Source: Paenibacillus sp. FSL H8-0048 (lineage in GTDB: Bacteria; Bacillota; Bacilli; Paenibacillales; Paenibacillaceae). From it: DNA of 64,000 bases. The notes under the pieces were generated by a model. The model was not told where the DNA came from, did not search any database, and saw only the letters and a list, made by a program, of their open reading frames with translations. Positions within the stretch are counted from its first letter, which is position 1; each line of letters begins with the position of its first letter. Shown piece after piece: positions 25,530 through 34,085 of the stretch. The position numbers and the translations under genes were made by a program. The stretch lies in NCBI RefSeq assembly GCF_038002825.1, contig NZ_JBBODF010000001.1:5456001-5520000 (forward strand). The letters are read 5' to 3'.

Positions 25530-28025
25530 GTGCTGGCGTACGTGAAAATAATTACAAAATACATCCTCAAACATATGGCTGCGAACCGGCTAATCAGTCT
25601 GTTAATCGTTATTGCCTTGACCCTCTCTACTGCAATGATTTATTTGAATATGACGGTCAAAGATCAAATGCTGTTGCAGTATAAGTCGATCCTTCAGGGA
25701 ACATACCAGGATTTTAATTACTATGTATATAAAAGCAACGTCTCCAGCGAGCAGGATAGGTATTTTAGTGTAAATGAGCTGAATTTATCCAATCTAAAGG
25801 TCAAAAACCTACTGGGGCTTACAAAAGCTCCCGGTGCCGGCCAATTAAAAGAGGGAGTCACTCCGCTGAATATCTATGGCATGGACTTAAGCCTGGTACT
25901 GGAAAACAAGCTGCTGGTACTTAAAGAGAGGAAGGCCGGCTTTGATCCTGCCGCTAAGCAACAAGTGATTATCAGTCAGCGTGCAGCGGAAAAGTATGGT
26001 TTTCATATTAATGATACCTTACAGGTATCCACTTTGGCTGGGGAACAAAAGCTGATAGTGGGCGGAATTGCTGAGAATAAAGGCTTATATTTGAAGGAAA
26101 ATAATAAATTGATGTTATTCTCTTCTCCTCAATATGTAGGATATTTAAATGGAATGGGAGACAAGGTGTCAGGTGTCTATGTCCAGAAGGACCTTGCGAT
26201 GGCACCGGAGCATTTCGACACCCAGTTTAGGGCTGATAATCCGGCTTTTACTGGTGACATGCTTGCCAATGAGGCTGCCATTAAGGCAGAGCTGGAGAAA
26301 ACCAATCAGTTGCTGTTTATTGTTTTGCTCGCGGTAATTCTGATGGTTTTCTATTTAAACGCCAGTAATACCAGGATCATTGTGGCCAAAAGAATGCCCG
26401 AAATAGCAACCTTCCGCAGCATTGGGGCCACCCGCTTCAGAATGAATCTGATTCTGCTTGCTGAACATGCGCTATATGGATTGTTTGGCGGTATTATTGG
26501 TGTAATTGCAGGAGTTCTTCTGAAAGAGCCAGTGATGTCCGCTCTGGGCTCCTACGGGGGGAAGGCTTCCTATTTGAATATTCCGGATAAATTTGAAATT
26601 CGATATGTAGTATATTCGCTGGCTTTGACAGTGATTTTTCAGATTCTGGTCTCTATGTATGGAATTCTATCGGCAAGCCGCCAATCGATTAGAGCCATTA
26701 TGCTGGATACTGTATATGCCAAGGCCAGAGTCTCCAGGCCAAGAAGTCTATGCGGGCTCGTCCTCTGGGGATGCTCCATTCTTTTGTATATTGTCAATAC
26801 AGAGTATAGCCTGCTGCTGGCAGGTCTGGTATTTATACTGCTGCTGACAGGTACGATTTGTATGCTTCCTTGGCTTATTAGAGGCTTATCCAGAATTCTC
26901 TCCAGGATAACAAGATTGCGGGCTGGAGCGAGCAATCATCTGTGCAGCAAGAATCTTGCGGGCAGCAAAACCATTCACTCTAGTATTACACTGGTAACAG
27001 TCACTCTATCTATAATGCTAACCATCTATTTAACAACATTATCGATTAATCAGGTATTTGCACGGGTGGGCGAGAGCTTTGAAGGGGATATTCAACTGAC
27101 GGGCTTGTCTGAGCGCGCTGAAATGTACAGCAGACTTGAACTTGTGGAAGGGGTGCAGTCCCTTCAGCCTGTATACTACAGCTTCAATAATATTACAGTT
27201 AATCATCAAGCCATGAATATAGGCATCTTTGGGATGGATCATGAGATGCTCGGAATCAAGGATACCTCGGATAAAATGAGTGGACTGTCAGCAGGAGAAG
27301 CTTTGATCGACAAATATTATGGGCCCCGCAACCAACTGGACATCGGTGACCGGCTGACCCTGAGGAGTGCAGGGAAGGAGGCATTTACAGTGAAGATAGC
27401 CGGCTATGTGGATGCTGGAGAATTCACTTCAAGCAGAAATGTAGTTGTGATCTCTCCAGAGCAATATCTGCAAAAAGTGAGCCGGATTCCAGCCACCATT
27501 GAAATCGGGATTACAGGAAAACCGGAGCAGGTGAAAGATCAGTTGATCCGGACACTGGCTGGAACAGGAGTCAATGTGCAGACTGTGAAGGAGTTCCTGG
27601 ACGGCAACAAAAGTGAGATTGATTCTTTATTGTCTTTGATCAACCTGATTATAGGCTTGTCTGCCTTGATTGCCTTTACGGGCGTGCTCATTAATCAACT
27701 GATCGGATTTCTTCAGCGTAAAAAGGAGTATGCAGTTTTATATTCCCTCGGAATGAGCAGGTCACAGTTGAAGCGGATGGTTGTTATTGAGCTGGCAGGG
27801 ACTTTTGTGACCGGCTGTCTGTTTGCCGGAGGTCTTGGCCTGGTTCTTGCAAAGGCACTGGAGCAGATTCTTTTTTGCATCGGTGAATACGTAAGCATAA
27901 GCTTGGATGTGGCGGCCGCCTGCACATTACTGGGGGGGATGTTCCTTCTTCTGATGATGGCTTCAGCGTTGTCGATCCGAAGAATCCCAAGCTTGAATGT
28001 CGTCCAGGAATTGAAATACGAATGA
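25530..28025 (+). CDS. FtsX/MacB-type ABC transporter permease
   Basis: An 831-residue permease with two FtsX-like domains. An N-terminal helix (residues about 18-38) is followed by a large extracellular domain, then helices near 260-380 with the motif EIATFRSIGATRFRMN. Central helices lie at about 410-500, a second extracellular domain follows, and the final helices (730-820) carry EYAVLYSLGMSRSQLKR. This layout fits BceB/LolE-like permeases that remove peptides from the membrane. Its ATPase is probably the LolD-type protein at 29556, encoded three genes later. The start may be GTG 25530 or GTG 25542; the second is better spaced from TAAAGG. Confidence 0.85.
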   Translation: MLAYVKIITKYILKHMAANRLISLLIVIALTLSTAMIYLNMTVKDQMLLQYKSILQGTYQDFNYYVYKSNVSSEQDRYFSVNELNLSNLKVKNLLGLTKAPGAGQLKEGVTPLNIYGMDLSLVLENKLLVLKERKAGFDPAAKQQVIISQRAAEKYGFHINDTLQVSTLAGEQKLIVGGIAENKGLYLKENNKLMLFSSPQYVGYLNGMGDKVSGVYVQKDLAMAPEHFDTQFRADNPAFTGDMLANEAAIKAELEKTNQLLFIVLLAVILMVFYLNASNTRIIVAKRMPEIATFRSIGATRFRMNLILLAEHALYGLFGGIIGVIAGVLLKEPVMSALGSYGGKASYLNIPDKFEIRYVVYSLALTVIFQILVSMYGILSASRQSIRAIMLDTVYAKARVSRPRSLCGLVLWGCSILLYIVNTEYSLLLAGLVFILLLTGTICMLPWLIRGLSRILSRITRLRAGASNHLCSKNLAGSKTIHSSITLVTVTLSIMLTIYLTTLSINQVFARVGESFEGDIQLTGLSERAEMYSRLELVEGVQSLQPVYYSFNNITVNHQAMNIGIFGMDHEMLGIKDTSDKMSGLSAGEALIDKYYGPRNQLDIGDRLTLRSAGKEAFTVKIAGYVDAGEFTSSRNVVVISPEQYLQKVSRIPATIEIGITGKPEQVKDQLIRTLAGTGVNVQTVKEFLDGNKSEIDSLLSLINLIIGLSALIAFTGVLINQLIGFLQRKKEYAVLYSLGMSRSQLKRMVVIELAGTFVTGCLFAGGLGLVLAKALEQILFCIGEYVSISLDVAAACTLLGGMFLLLMMASALSIRRIPSLNVVQELKYE

Positions 28026-28052
28026 GCCAAAATGGGAAAAGGATGGGATAGG

Positions 28053-28766
28053 GTGACGGCTATTATGGAGTGCCTTGCATTGAGCAAACGGTATGAGCAT
28101 CATACCGCGCTTGATAATATCAACGTGACGGTGGAGCAGGGAAGGATTGTCGGATTGCTCGGACCCAACGGCAGCGGCAAGACAACTCTGCTCAAGCTGA
28201 TCAACGGTCTGCTGGTGCCGTCGAGTGGAGAGGTGAGAATCAATGGAAGGAGCCCAGGCATAGAAACCAAGCGGCAGATCGCTTTCCTTCCTGAGAGGAA
28301 TTGTCTGAACAATTGGATGAAGGTGCAGGAGCTGGTCGCCTTTTACAGCGATTTCTATCCGGACTTCAGCCGCAGCATGGCCTATGAGTTACTAAATAAA
28401 CTGAATATCAACTCCAATGCCCGATTGAAGACCCTCTCTAAGGGGACAAAAGAGAAAATACAAATTATTCTTGTGATGAGCCGTGATGCAGAGCTGTACT
28501 GCCTTGATGAGCCAATCGGCGGGGTAGACCCCGCATCCAGAGACTATATCATCGATACGATTCTGAAATGCTATAACCGAAAAGCCTCCATTTTAATTTC
28601 CACCCATCTGATTGCGGATATCGAGCATATTCTGGATGATGTAATCCTTATCGATCAGGGATGCCTTGTACAGGCGGCGGCAGCCAAAGACATCAGGACC
28701 GGAAATGAAATGACTGTCGATCAATATTTTAGGAGGCTTTATGCTAAAAAAACTGATCAAATATGA
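28053..28766 (+). CDS. ABC transporter ATP-binding protein (YtrB/CcmA type)
   Basis: ATPase subunit of about 237 residues. Walker A is GPNGSGKTT near residue 35, the signature is an atypical LSKGTKEKI, and Walker B is LYCLDEPIGGVDP. Segments FYSDFYPDFSR and LDEPIGGVD are typical of the YtrB-like group that pairs with ABC-2 permeases. The permease gene overlaps its 3' end by 26 bases. GTG 28053 is chosen after GGAAAAGGAT; ATG 28032 or ATG 28065 are alternatives. Confidence 0.85.
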   Translation: MTAIMECLALSKRYEHHTALDNINVTVEQGRIVGLLGPNGSGKTTLLKLINGLLVPSSGEVRINGRSPGIETKRQIAFLPERNCLNNWMKVQELVAFYSDFYPDFSRSMAYELLNKLNINSNARLKTLSKGTKEKIQIILVMSRDAELYCLDEPIGGVDPASRDYIIDTILKCYNRKASILISTHLIADIEHILDDVILIDQGCLVQAAAAKDIRTGNEMTVDQYFRRLYAKKTDQI

Positions 28767-29529
28767 TTTTAAATCAACGATGAGGTATATGTTTCCTGTG
28801 TATCTGATTTTCGTCTTTTTTACAGTATTGGCCTGGGGAACGACCCGTTGGAGCGTATTTGCTGGAGTCTTCGCATTCATTCCTGTTGTGTCCAAGCTGA
28901 CCTATGAGCTGATGCTGGCAGCGGTCATTCTTATAACATACGCTCTGCAGGCTATCCGGTATTATACCAGCATGGTTACTGATGAAGGGTATCTAACCTT
29001 CACTTTGCCTGCTCCTACCCGGAACTTGACCCTTTCCAAGCTTATAACCGCAGTAAGCTGGAATGCTGCAACAATGCTGCTGGTGCTGGCTTCGCTGGCG
29101 GTAGTCTTTTATTCCCCAGACAATTCTCGAGTTTTTAGGGAAGCATTGGAAGGTTTTTTTCAATCAGGAACGGCTGGTCCGGGGACGAGGCTGGTTATAG
29201 CTGTAAGCTCAATAGTAGCTATATACATGGTTTCTTCCATGACCATTAATTTATTTATGTACACGGCTATAGCCTTGGGACAAATTCTTATGGGTAAAAA
29301 CAGACTGGCAGGCACTTTTATTGCAGGCATTGTCGTCTATATTGTAATGCAAATTCTGCTGGTGGCTCTGCTGGTGCCGGCTATATATCTGCTCGGACTC
29401 CATACCGTAAATCAGAGCGGCAATATGTTGTCCTTGATTGGGATATGTGTATTGTTTCAGTTGTTGATCTGCGGTCTTATGTACAGCACGATAAACTATA
29501 TTTTCATCAAGAAATTAAATTTAGAATAA
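28741..29529 (+). CDS. ABC-2 type transporter permease
   Basis: Membrane subunit of 262 residues with about six helices, starting within the end of the ATPase gene and preceded by TTAGGAGGCTTT. The stretch MVTDEGYLTFTLPAPTRNL near residue 80 is a hallmark of ABC-2 permeases next to YtrB-like ATPases. Together they could export the mature peptide or protect the cell from it. Confidence 0.82.
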   Translation: MLKKLIKYDFKSTMRYMFPVYLIFVFFTVLAWGTTRWSVFAGVFAFIPVVSKLTYELMLAAVILITYALQAIRYYTSMVTDEGYLTFTLPAPTRNLTLSKLITAVSWNAATMLLVLASLAVVFYSPDNSRVFREALEGFFQSGTAGPGTRLVIAVSSIVAIYMVSSMTINLFMYTAIALGQILMGKNRLAGTFIAGIVVYIVMQILLVALLVPAIYLLGLHTVNQSGNMLSLIGICVLFQLLICGLMYSTINYIFIKKLNLE

Positions 29530-29555
29530 GGGCAATGGATTAGGAGGGGAGCGTC

Positions 29556-30263
29556 ATCTCATTACTTGAACTGAATCATGTTTACAAGCAGTACAAGGAT
29601 GCTGTTGTTCTGAAGGACGTATCACTAATCATTGCAGAGGGGGAATTTACCACAATAATGGGCTCGTCGGGCAGTGGGAAAAGCACACTCCTGTACATTA
29701 TGAGTGGTATGGAGTATCCAACCAGCGGGACTGTCCACTTATCTGGACGCGATCTTAACAAATTGTCGGACAGACAAAAAAGTAAAATTCGCCAAAGTGA
29801 AATAGGCTTTGTATTCCAGAACTATAATCTTGTTCAAAATCTGACCGTGGAGGAGAACATTGAGCTGCCGGTTCTGTTAGCAGGCAGAAAGAGAAGCACT
29901 GCCGCATCTGGGCTGGAGGAACTACTGGAGCTTCTGGCACTGACAGAACATAGGCGGAAGCTTCCTGCGCAATTGTCAGGAGGGCAGCAGCAGCGGGTGG
30001 CGATTGCCAGGGCAGTTATTAATAATCCCCCGTTGATTCTTGCCGATGAGCCTACTGGAAATCTGGACACCGCCTCGGCGGTTCAGGTGATGGAAATGCT
30101 GCAGCAGCTTAACCGGATTTGGCAAACAAGCATTGTACATATCACCCATAATGCAGAATTGATCGGCTATGGCACCAGAAATATAGTCGTCAAGGATGGA
30201 CAGTTGGTATCGGATACCTTGTTAGCTGCTGATTCTCGCATTGCCATTGTTGGAAACTCTTAA
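29556..30263 (+). CDS. LolD/MacB-type ABC ATPase with a non-standard start codon
   Basis: ATPase of about 235 residues: the N-terminal strand [13 protein letters not shown], Walker [11 protein letters not shown]-loop VFQNYNL, signature LSGGQQQR, Walker [13 protein letters not shown]. It is the natural partner of the FtsX-type permease at 25530. No ATG, GTG or TTG is available upstream: the frame after the stop at 29541 reads GAG GGG AGC GTC ATC TCA. AGGAGG at 29542-29547 is ideally spaced, eight bases, from ATC 29556. Starting at ATG 29658 would remove the first beta strands and leave only the P-loop, so initiation at ATC, or a sequence error, is more likely. Confidence 0.8.
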   Translation: MSLLELNHVYKQYKDAVVLKDVSLIIAEGEFTTIMGSSGSGKSTLLYIMSGMEYPTSGTVHLSGRDLNKLSDRQKSKIRQSEIGFVFQNYNLVQNLTVEENIELPVLLAGRKRSTAASGLEELLELLALTEHRRKLPAQLSGGQQQRVAIARAVINNPPLILADEPTGNLDTASAVQVMEMLQQLNRIWQTSIVHITHNAELIGYGTRNIVVKDGQLVSDTLLAADSRIAIVGNS

Positions 30264-30276
30264 GGAGACTGGTCAA

Positions 30277-31884
30277 ATGAGTGAATTAGAGCGAAACGCC
30301 ATGTTCATGGGAGGAGCAGATAGTATCCCTGAATTTCTGTCTCACAGTGCAGGGAGATACCGCCATCAAACAGCGGTTGAGGCCAAGCAAGACGGCGAGA
30401 GGCTTCAAAAAACATACCTGCAGTTAAAGTCTGATTCGGATGCACTGAGCGCTGCGTTTGAAGCGAGGGGGCTGAGCCAAAAACATGTTGCTTTTATCGG
30501 CGGTTTGAGCTACGAGTGGCTGGTTGCTTTTTTTGGAGTGACAGGCTCTAGCAATATAGCCGTTCCTATGGACAAGGATTTAAGCCTGGATGATCTGGTA
30601 ACCCTGGTTCTTCAGGCCGATATATCCATGTTGTTTGTAGATAGCAGCATGTCGCACATTGTACAGCAGTTGAGGCACAGTTGCGAAACTCTGGAAGTGA
30701 TCGTGTGTTTTCAAGCGGGAGGCCCCTTTCCAAGTATAGCTGAATTCATAAGAGATACCCGGTGCAGCGAGAAACTTAGGTCCACTCATGTGGATGCAGA
30801 TCAGACGGCTATGATTGTCTTCACCTCAAGTGAAACAGGCGGCTACAAAGGCGCAATGCTCTCCCACCGGAATATTTGCCATAATATCATCTGCTCCGTC
30901 TATCTGGCTGGCATAGAAGCCTTTGAGCCCGGAGGGTGCACAGTTGTCGTATTGCCGCCGCATCATATGTTTGCCGTTACGTCAGGGATGCTGGTTCCGC
31001 TGTTGTTTTACGGCTTGACGCTGTGCCTTAGTGGCGGGTTAAGCGGCTATCTGAGCAGTATACAGCAATTCCGCCCCTCGGTGCTCTTTATGGTTCCCAT
31101 GCTTGTGGAAGGCTTACATAAGCGGATCTCGCGAGAGGCAGCAAGGACGGGGCAGTTGAACCTTGAATTTTTTGGCGGACAGTTGCGTACGATTATTTGC
31201 GGCGGGGCTTATCTGGACGCGGAATGGGTGGTGAAATATAAGAAGCTGGGAATTAACCTATTGAACGGATACGGAATTACCGAATGTTCACCGCTTGTCT
31301 CCTGTAACCGGCCTAACGGGATCATCAGTCATTCTGTGGGGCTGGTTGGGCCAGAGCCATATTGCCGGGTACGAATCGAAGATGACGAGATTCAGGTTCA
31401 AGGAAGTATTGTGATGAAGCAATATTACAAGGATTGCAAGAGCACAGCGGAGGCTTTTGACCAGGGCTGGTTTAGAACGGGAGATTTGGGTTATCTGGAT
31501 CAGCATAATTACCTCTATATTACAGGGCGCAAAAAAGACCTTATCATTCTGAAGGACGGCAACAATATTTCACCGGTGGGAATAGAACAAAGCATCGAAC
31601 GGCACCCATTAGTAGATCAGTCACTGGTTTATGCGGACGGTAAGAAGGGTGGGGAGACCCTGGTGGCCATCATACACCCTGATTATGATTATGCAGTTAA
31701 CAACGGATATACTGATGTGAGGTTAGCTTTAGACGAACTCATACAGATGCTAAATGACAATTCGCCTGCATTCAGACGGATTCGGAGACTAGAGGTAAGC
31801 GAGAAGCCCTTCGATAAGCTTGCATTGAAGAAGGAGCTAAGAGCGCCTACTAGAATAACCAGAGAGAAGGTAAATCATGATTAG
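30277..31884 (+). CDS. Acyl-AMP ligase (fatty acyl-CoA/ACP synthetase family)
   Basis: ANL-superfamily enzyme of 535 residues that activates a carboxylic acid with ATP. Motifs are IVFTSSETGGYKGAMLSH (A3 loop, with SSE instead of the usual SGT), LNGYGITECSPLVS (A5), FRTGDLGYLD (A7) and GRKKDLIILKDGNNISP (A8); a C-terminal Lys in FDKLALKKEL is likely the A10 catalytic residue. Overall it is closest to long-chain fatty acid ligases. With the carrier protein overlapping its 3' end by eight bases it should load an acyl chain onto that carrier. The start is ATG 30277 after TAAGGAGACTGGTCAA. Confidence 0.9.
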   Translation: MSELERNAMFMGGADSIPEFLSHSAGRYRHQTAVEAKQDGERLQKTYLQLKSDSDALSAAFEARGLSQKHVAFIGGLSYEWLVAFFGVTGSSNIAVPMDKDLSLDDLVTLVLQADISMLFVDSSMSHIVQQLRHSCETLEVIVCFQAGGPFPSIAEFIRDTRCSEKLRSTHVDADQTAMIVFTSSETGGYKGAMLSHRNICHNIICSVYLAGIEAFEPGGCTVVVLPPHHMFAVTSGMLVPLLFYGLTLCLSGGLSGYLSSIQQFRPSVLFMVPMLVEGLHKRISREAARTGQLNLEFFGGQLRTIICGGAYLDAEWVVKYKKLGINLLNGYGITECSPLVSCNRPNGIISHSVGLVGPEPYCRVRIEDDEIQVQGSIVMKQYYKDCKSTAEAFDQGWFRTGDLGYLDQHNYLYITGRKKDLIILKDGNNISPVGIEQSIERHPLVDQSLVYADGKKGGETLVAIIHPDYDYAVNNGYTDVRLALDELIQMLNDNSPAFRRIRRLEVSEKPFDKLALKKELRAPTRITREKVNHD

Positions 31885-32155
31885 AGAACAGAATGACGAG
31901 ACGATGCTGAAAATCAAAACAGTGATCTCTCCATTTACAGATGTTGATATTCAGGAGATTCAGATGGAATCCAAGCTGATTTGCGATCTGGGGTTCACTT
32001 CCTTTGATTTAGTATGTCTGCTGTCTGTACTGGAAGAAGAATTCGGTCTGAAGGTCGATGAGAAAATGCTGAAAGGTATTCAAACGGTGGAAGATGTGAG
32101 GAATGCAGTCTTAAAGCACCAGGCGTCAAGCCAGACAGTTCTAAAAACCGAATAG
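31877..32155 (+). CDS. Acyl carrier protein
   Basis: A 92-residue acyl carrier protein. The phosphopantetheine site is in DLGFTSFDLVCLL with Ser42; the usual DSL is TSF here. The surrounding helices (LKIKTVISPF, LSVLEEEFGLKV, VEDVRNAVLKH) fit the four-helix fold. It overlaps the acyl ligase gene by eight bases, so the two are made together. It is a dedicated carrier, distinct from the fatty acid synthase ACP. In this cluster it probably presents an acyl group to the BtrH-like domain of the fusion protein. No phosphopantetheinyl transferase is encoded nearby. Confidence 0.9.
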   Translation: MIREQNDETMLKIKTVISPFTDVDIQEIQMESKLICDLGFTSFDLVCLLSVLEEEFGLKVDEKMLKGIQTVEDVRNAVLKHQASSQTVLKTE

Positions 32156-32169
32156 AAGAGGTGAAGAGG

Positions 32170-33453
32170 ATGACAGTATTGATGAAGAAAGCTGTTCTGA
32201 ATGAAGAGGCCTTAAGTGCAATGCAGCAATGCGATTTAAGCGAATTGGCCGGATATGTGGGGGAATTTTTTCAAGGTAAGAATGAGAGCTTTACGTACAA
32301 CCCGGCCGGCGGCAATTTTTATATGAGCAGTTTCTTCCCCTCCTTCCCCAGCCCTGCCTGGAATCGGCTGATCGCTGGTATTCATGACATTGTCTATGAG
32401 GACAAGCGAGTTCCGCTTCAAGCTGATATTGTGGTTACGGGAAGATGCCATTGCGACTGCTGGCACTGCTTCAGAGCCAAATACGGACAAGAAGATATGA
32501 GTCTGGATAAAATTAAGGAATGTATGAATGCTTTAGCGGAGCTCGGGGCTGCTTCGGTGGGAATTACTGGAGGGGAGCCTATGCTGCGGACGGACATTAT
32601 GGAGATTATCGGAGCCATACCGGAAGGAATGGAAGGGGTTCTATTCTCAACCGGTCTTGGCATTGATGATGCTTTTGCGCTCAAGCTGGAGCATACCCGT
32701 TTGACCAGATGTATACTGAGCCTGGATCATTTCGATGAGGAAATTTGCTGTAAGCTCAGACGTAACCGTAACGCCTTCAAGGATGCTGTACAAGCCATTC
32801 AAGCACTGACGGCTAAGGATATCTATACGGCTGTGACGGTCTGCATTACGCATGAATTGATGAAGGAAGGGGCATTGCAGCAGTATTTCGAATTTGTCGG
32901 GGGGCTTGGGGTTCAAGAGGTGCGGGTAGTGATGCCTATTCCGCAGGGTAATCTGGAAGGTCAAGAGGTAGGCAGATTTTATGGAAAAGCCATGGGATTG
33001 TTGAAACAGCTAAAACGAGAAAATGCAGCCAATGAGGCATTCCCGGTCATTATTAATTTCTGCGAGTTTGAAAGCTCAGATTACTTTGGATGCGGTGCAG
33101 GCTCCAATTATATTGCGATTAATAATGACGGCCATGTGTCGCCATGCGTCTCAGTGCCCTCCTCATTCGGAAGCGTATATGACCATACATTGGAGAAAAT
33201 ATATAATGATATGGGAGCCATCTTCTCCAGCTCCAATTGTGCCTGCTTCGGAATTTCATCCAGCAGTGTCATTGCCAAAGAAAATATTGATACTTCCTTA
33301 ACGCCGATGCCGCCTGAGTTGTCCGTTGAGGTTGCCAAAAAATGCAGAGTTTCAAGTGAAAGAGCGGGCATATTCAGATATTGTGCCTCCAAAGGCCGGC
33401 CTAAGGAGGAAGCGGCGGGTGAAGCTGAGCTTGAATTACCGAGTTCTGTCTAG
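32170..33453 (+). CDS. Second radical SAM enzyme
   Basis: Radical SAM protein of 427 residues. The cluster motif is CHCDCWHC with Cys93, Cys97 and Cys100 as CxxxCxxC ligands plus an extra Cys95, followed by GITGGEPML. The C-terminal part has more cysteines (FGCGAGSNYI, INNDGHVSPCV, SSNCACFG, FRYCASKG), consistent with a SPASM or twitch-like auxiliary cluster but not the standard spacing. It differs from the first maturase in sequence and lacks its N-terminal region. It may act on the peptide or on the acyl chain while it is on the carrier protein encoded just before. GTG 32161 is an alternative start. Confidence 0.88.
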   Translation: MTVLMKKAVLNEEALSAMQQCDLSELAGYVGEFFQGKNESFTYNPAGGNFYMSSFFPSFPSPAWNRLIAGIHDIVYEDKRVPLQADIVVTGRCHCDCWHCFRAKYGQEDMSLDKIKECMNALAELGAASVGITGGEPMLRTDIMEIIGAIPEGMEGVLFSTGLGIDDAFALKLEHTRLTRCILSLDHFDEEICCKLRRNRNAFKDAVQAIQALTAKDIYTAVTVCITHELMKEGALQQYFEFVGGLGVQEVRVVMPIPQGNLEGQEVGRFYGKAMGLLKQLKRENAANEAFPVIINFCEFESSDYFGCGAGSNYIAINNDGHVSPCVSVPSSFGSVYDHTLEKIYNDMGAIFSSSNCACFGISSSSVIAKENIDTSLTPMPPELSVEVAKKCRVSSERAGIFRYCASKGRPKEEAAGEAELELPSSV

Positions 33454-34042
33454 GTTATATGATGTATGTGATTTGCTGTTCTTCAGCCGACCCGGAAGGA
33501 GTCCCCGCCAAGCCTTATTAGGCTTCTTACCGGATGAACCGGTCCATATCCTTGATATCTGTGCGGGCACAGCCAGCAATGACATTCTGATTGCAGAGCA
33601 GAAATCCAATGCTACGGTAGTCGGAATTGATAATTCCAAAGAGATGCTCTCCATAGCCCGCAGGAAAATAGCCCAAAAAAAGCTTCACGGTGTGAACATG
33701 CTTGAAATGGATGCCATGAAGCTGGAATTTGCCGGACAGTCTTTTGATGTGGTGATTATTTCATTGATATTACATGAGATGGGAAAACCCTTGGCCAGCA
33801 AAATGCTAAGCGAAGCACGGAGGGTTGTAAAACCGGAGGGAATGATCTTAGTAGTAGAGTGGGAGCAGCCTCAGGGCTTGTTTCAGAAATGTATGTTCTC
33901 CATCATTAAGCGGCTTGAATTCGACAACTTTGAACACTTTTTGAAAAAGGATCTGAAACAGTATTTTAAAAATCACGGATTCAGTATCGAAAATGTGAAG
34001 CACTGCGATTATACGCAAATTCTCCAGCTTAAAGTCCAGTGA
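33419..34042 (+). CDS. Class I SAM-dependent methyltransferase (UbiE-like)
   Basis: Methyltransferase of 207 residues with motif I ILDICAGTASNDI, motif II VVGIDNSKEML, and motif IV VVIISLILHEM. The start is GTG 33419, nine bases after AAGGAGG at 33403, inside the end of the radical SAM gene (35-base overlap), so the two are coupled. The resemblance to UbiE/MenG enzymes suggests C-methylation or O-methylation of a small molecule or peptide. It is the last gene of the cluster. Confidence 0.88.
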   Translation: MKLSLNYRVLSRLYDVCDLLFFSRPGRSPRQALLGFLPDEPVHILDICAGTASNDILIAEQKSNATVVGIDNSKEMLSIARRKIAQKKLHGVNMLEMDAMKLEFAGQSFDVVIISLILHEMGKPLASKMLSEARRVVKPEGMILVVEWEQPQGLFQKCMFSIIKRLEFDNFEHFLKKDLKQYFKNHGFSIENVKHCDYTQILQLKVQ

Positions 34043-34050
34043 AATTATGA

Positions 34051-34079
34051 CCGTCCTGAAACGATAGGACGGCCTTTTT
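34051..34079 (+). terminator. Terminator of the peptide gene cluster
   Basis: CCGTCCT and AGGACGG form a seven-pair stem with an eight-base loop, then CC and five T. It marks the 3' end of the cluster and may also serve the converging araC-type gene. Confidence 0.85.
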
Positions 34080-34085
34080 AATGCA

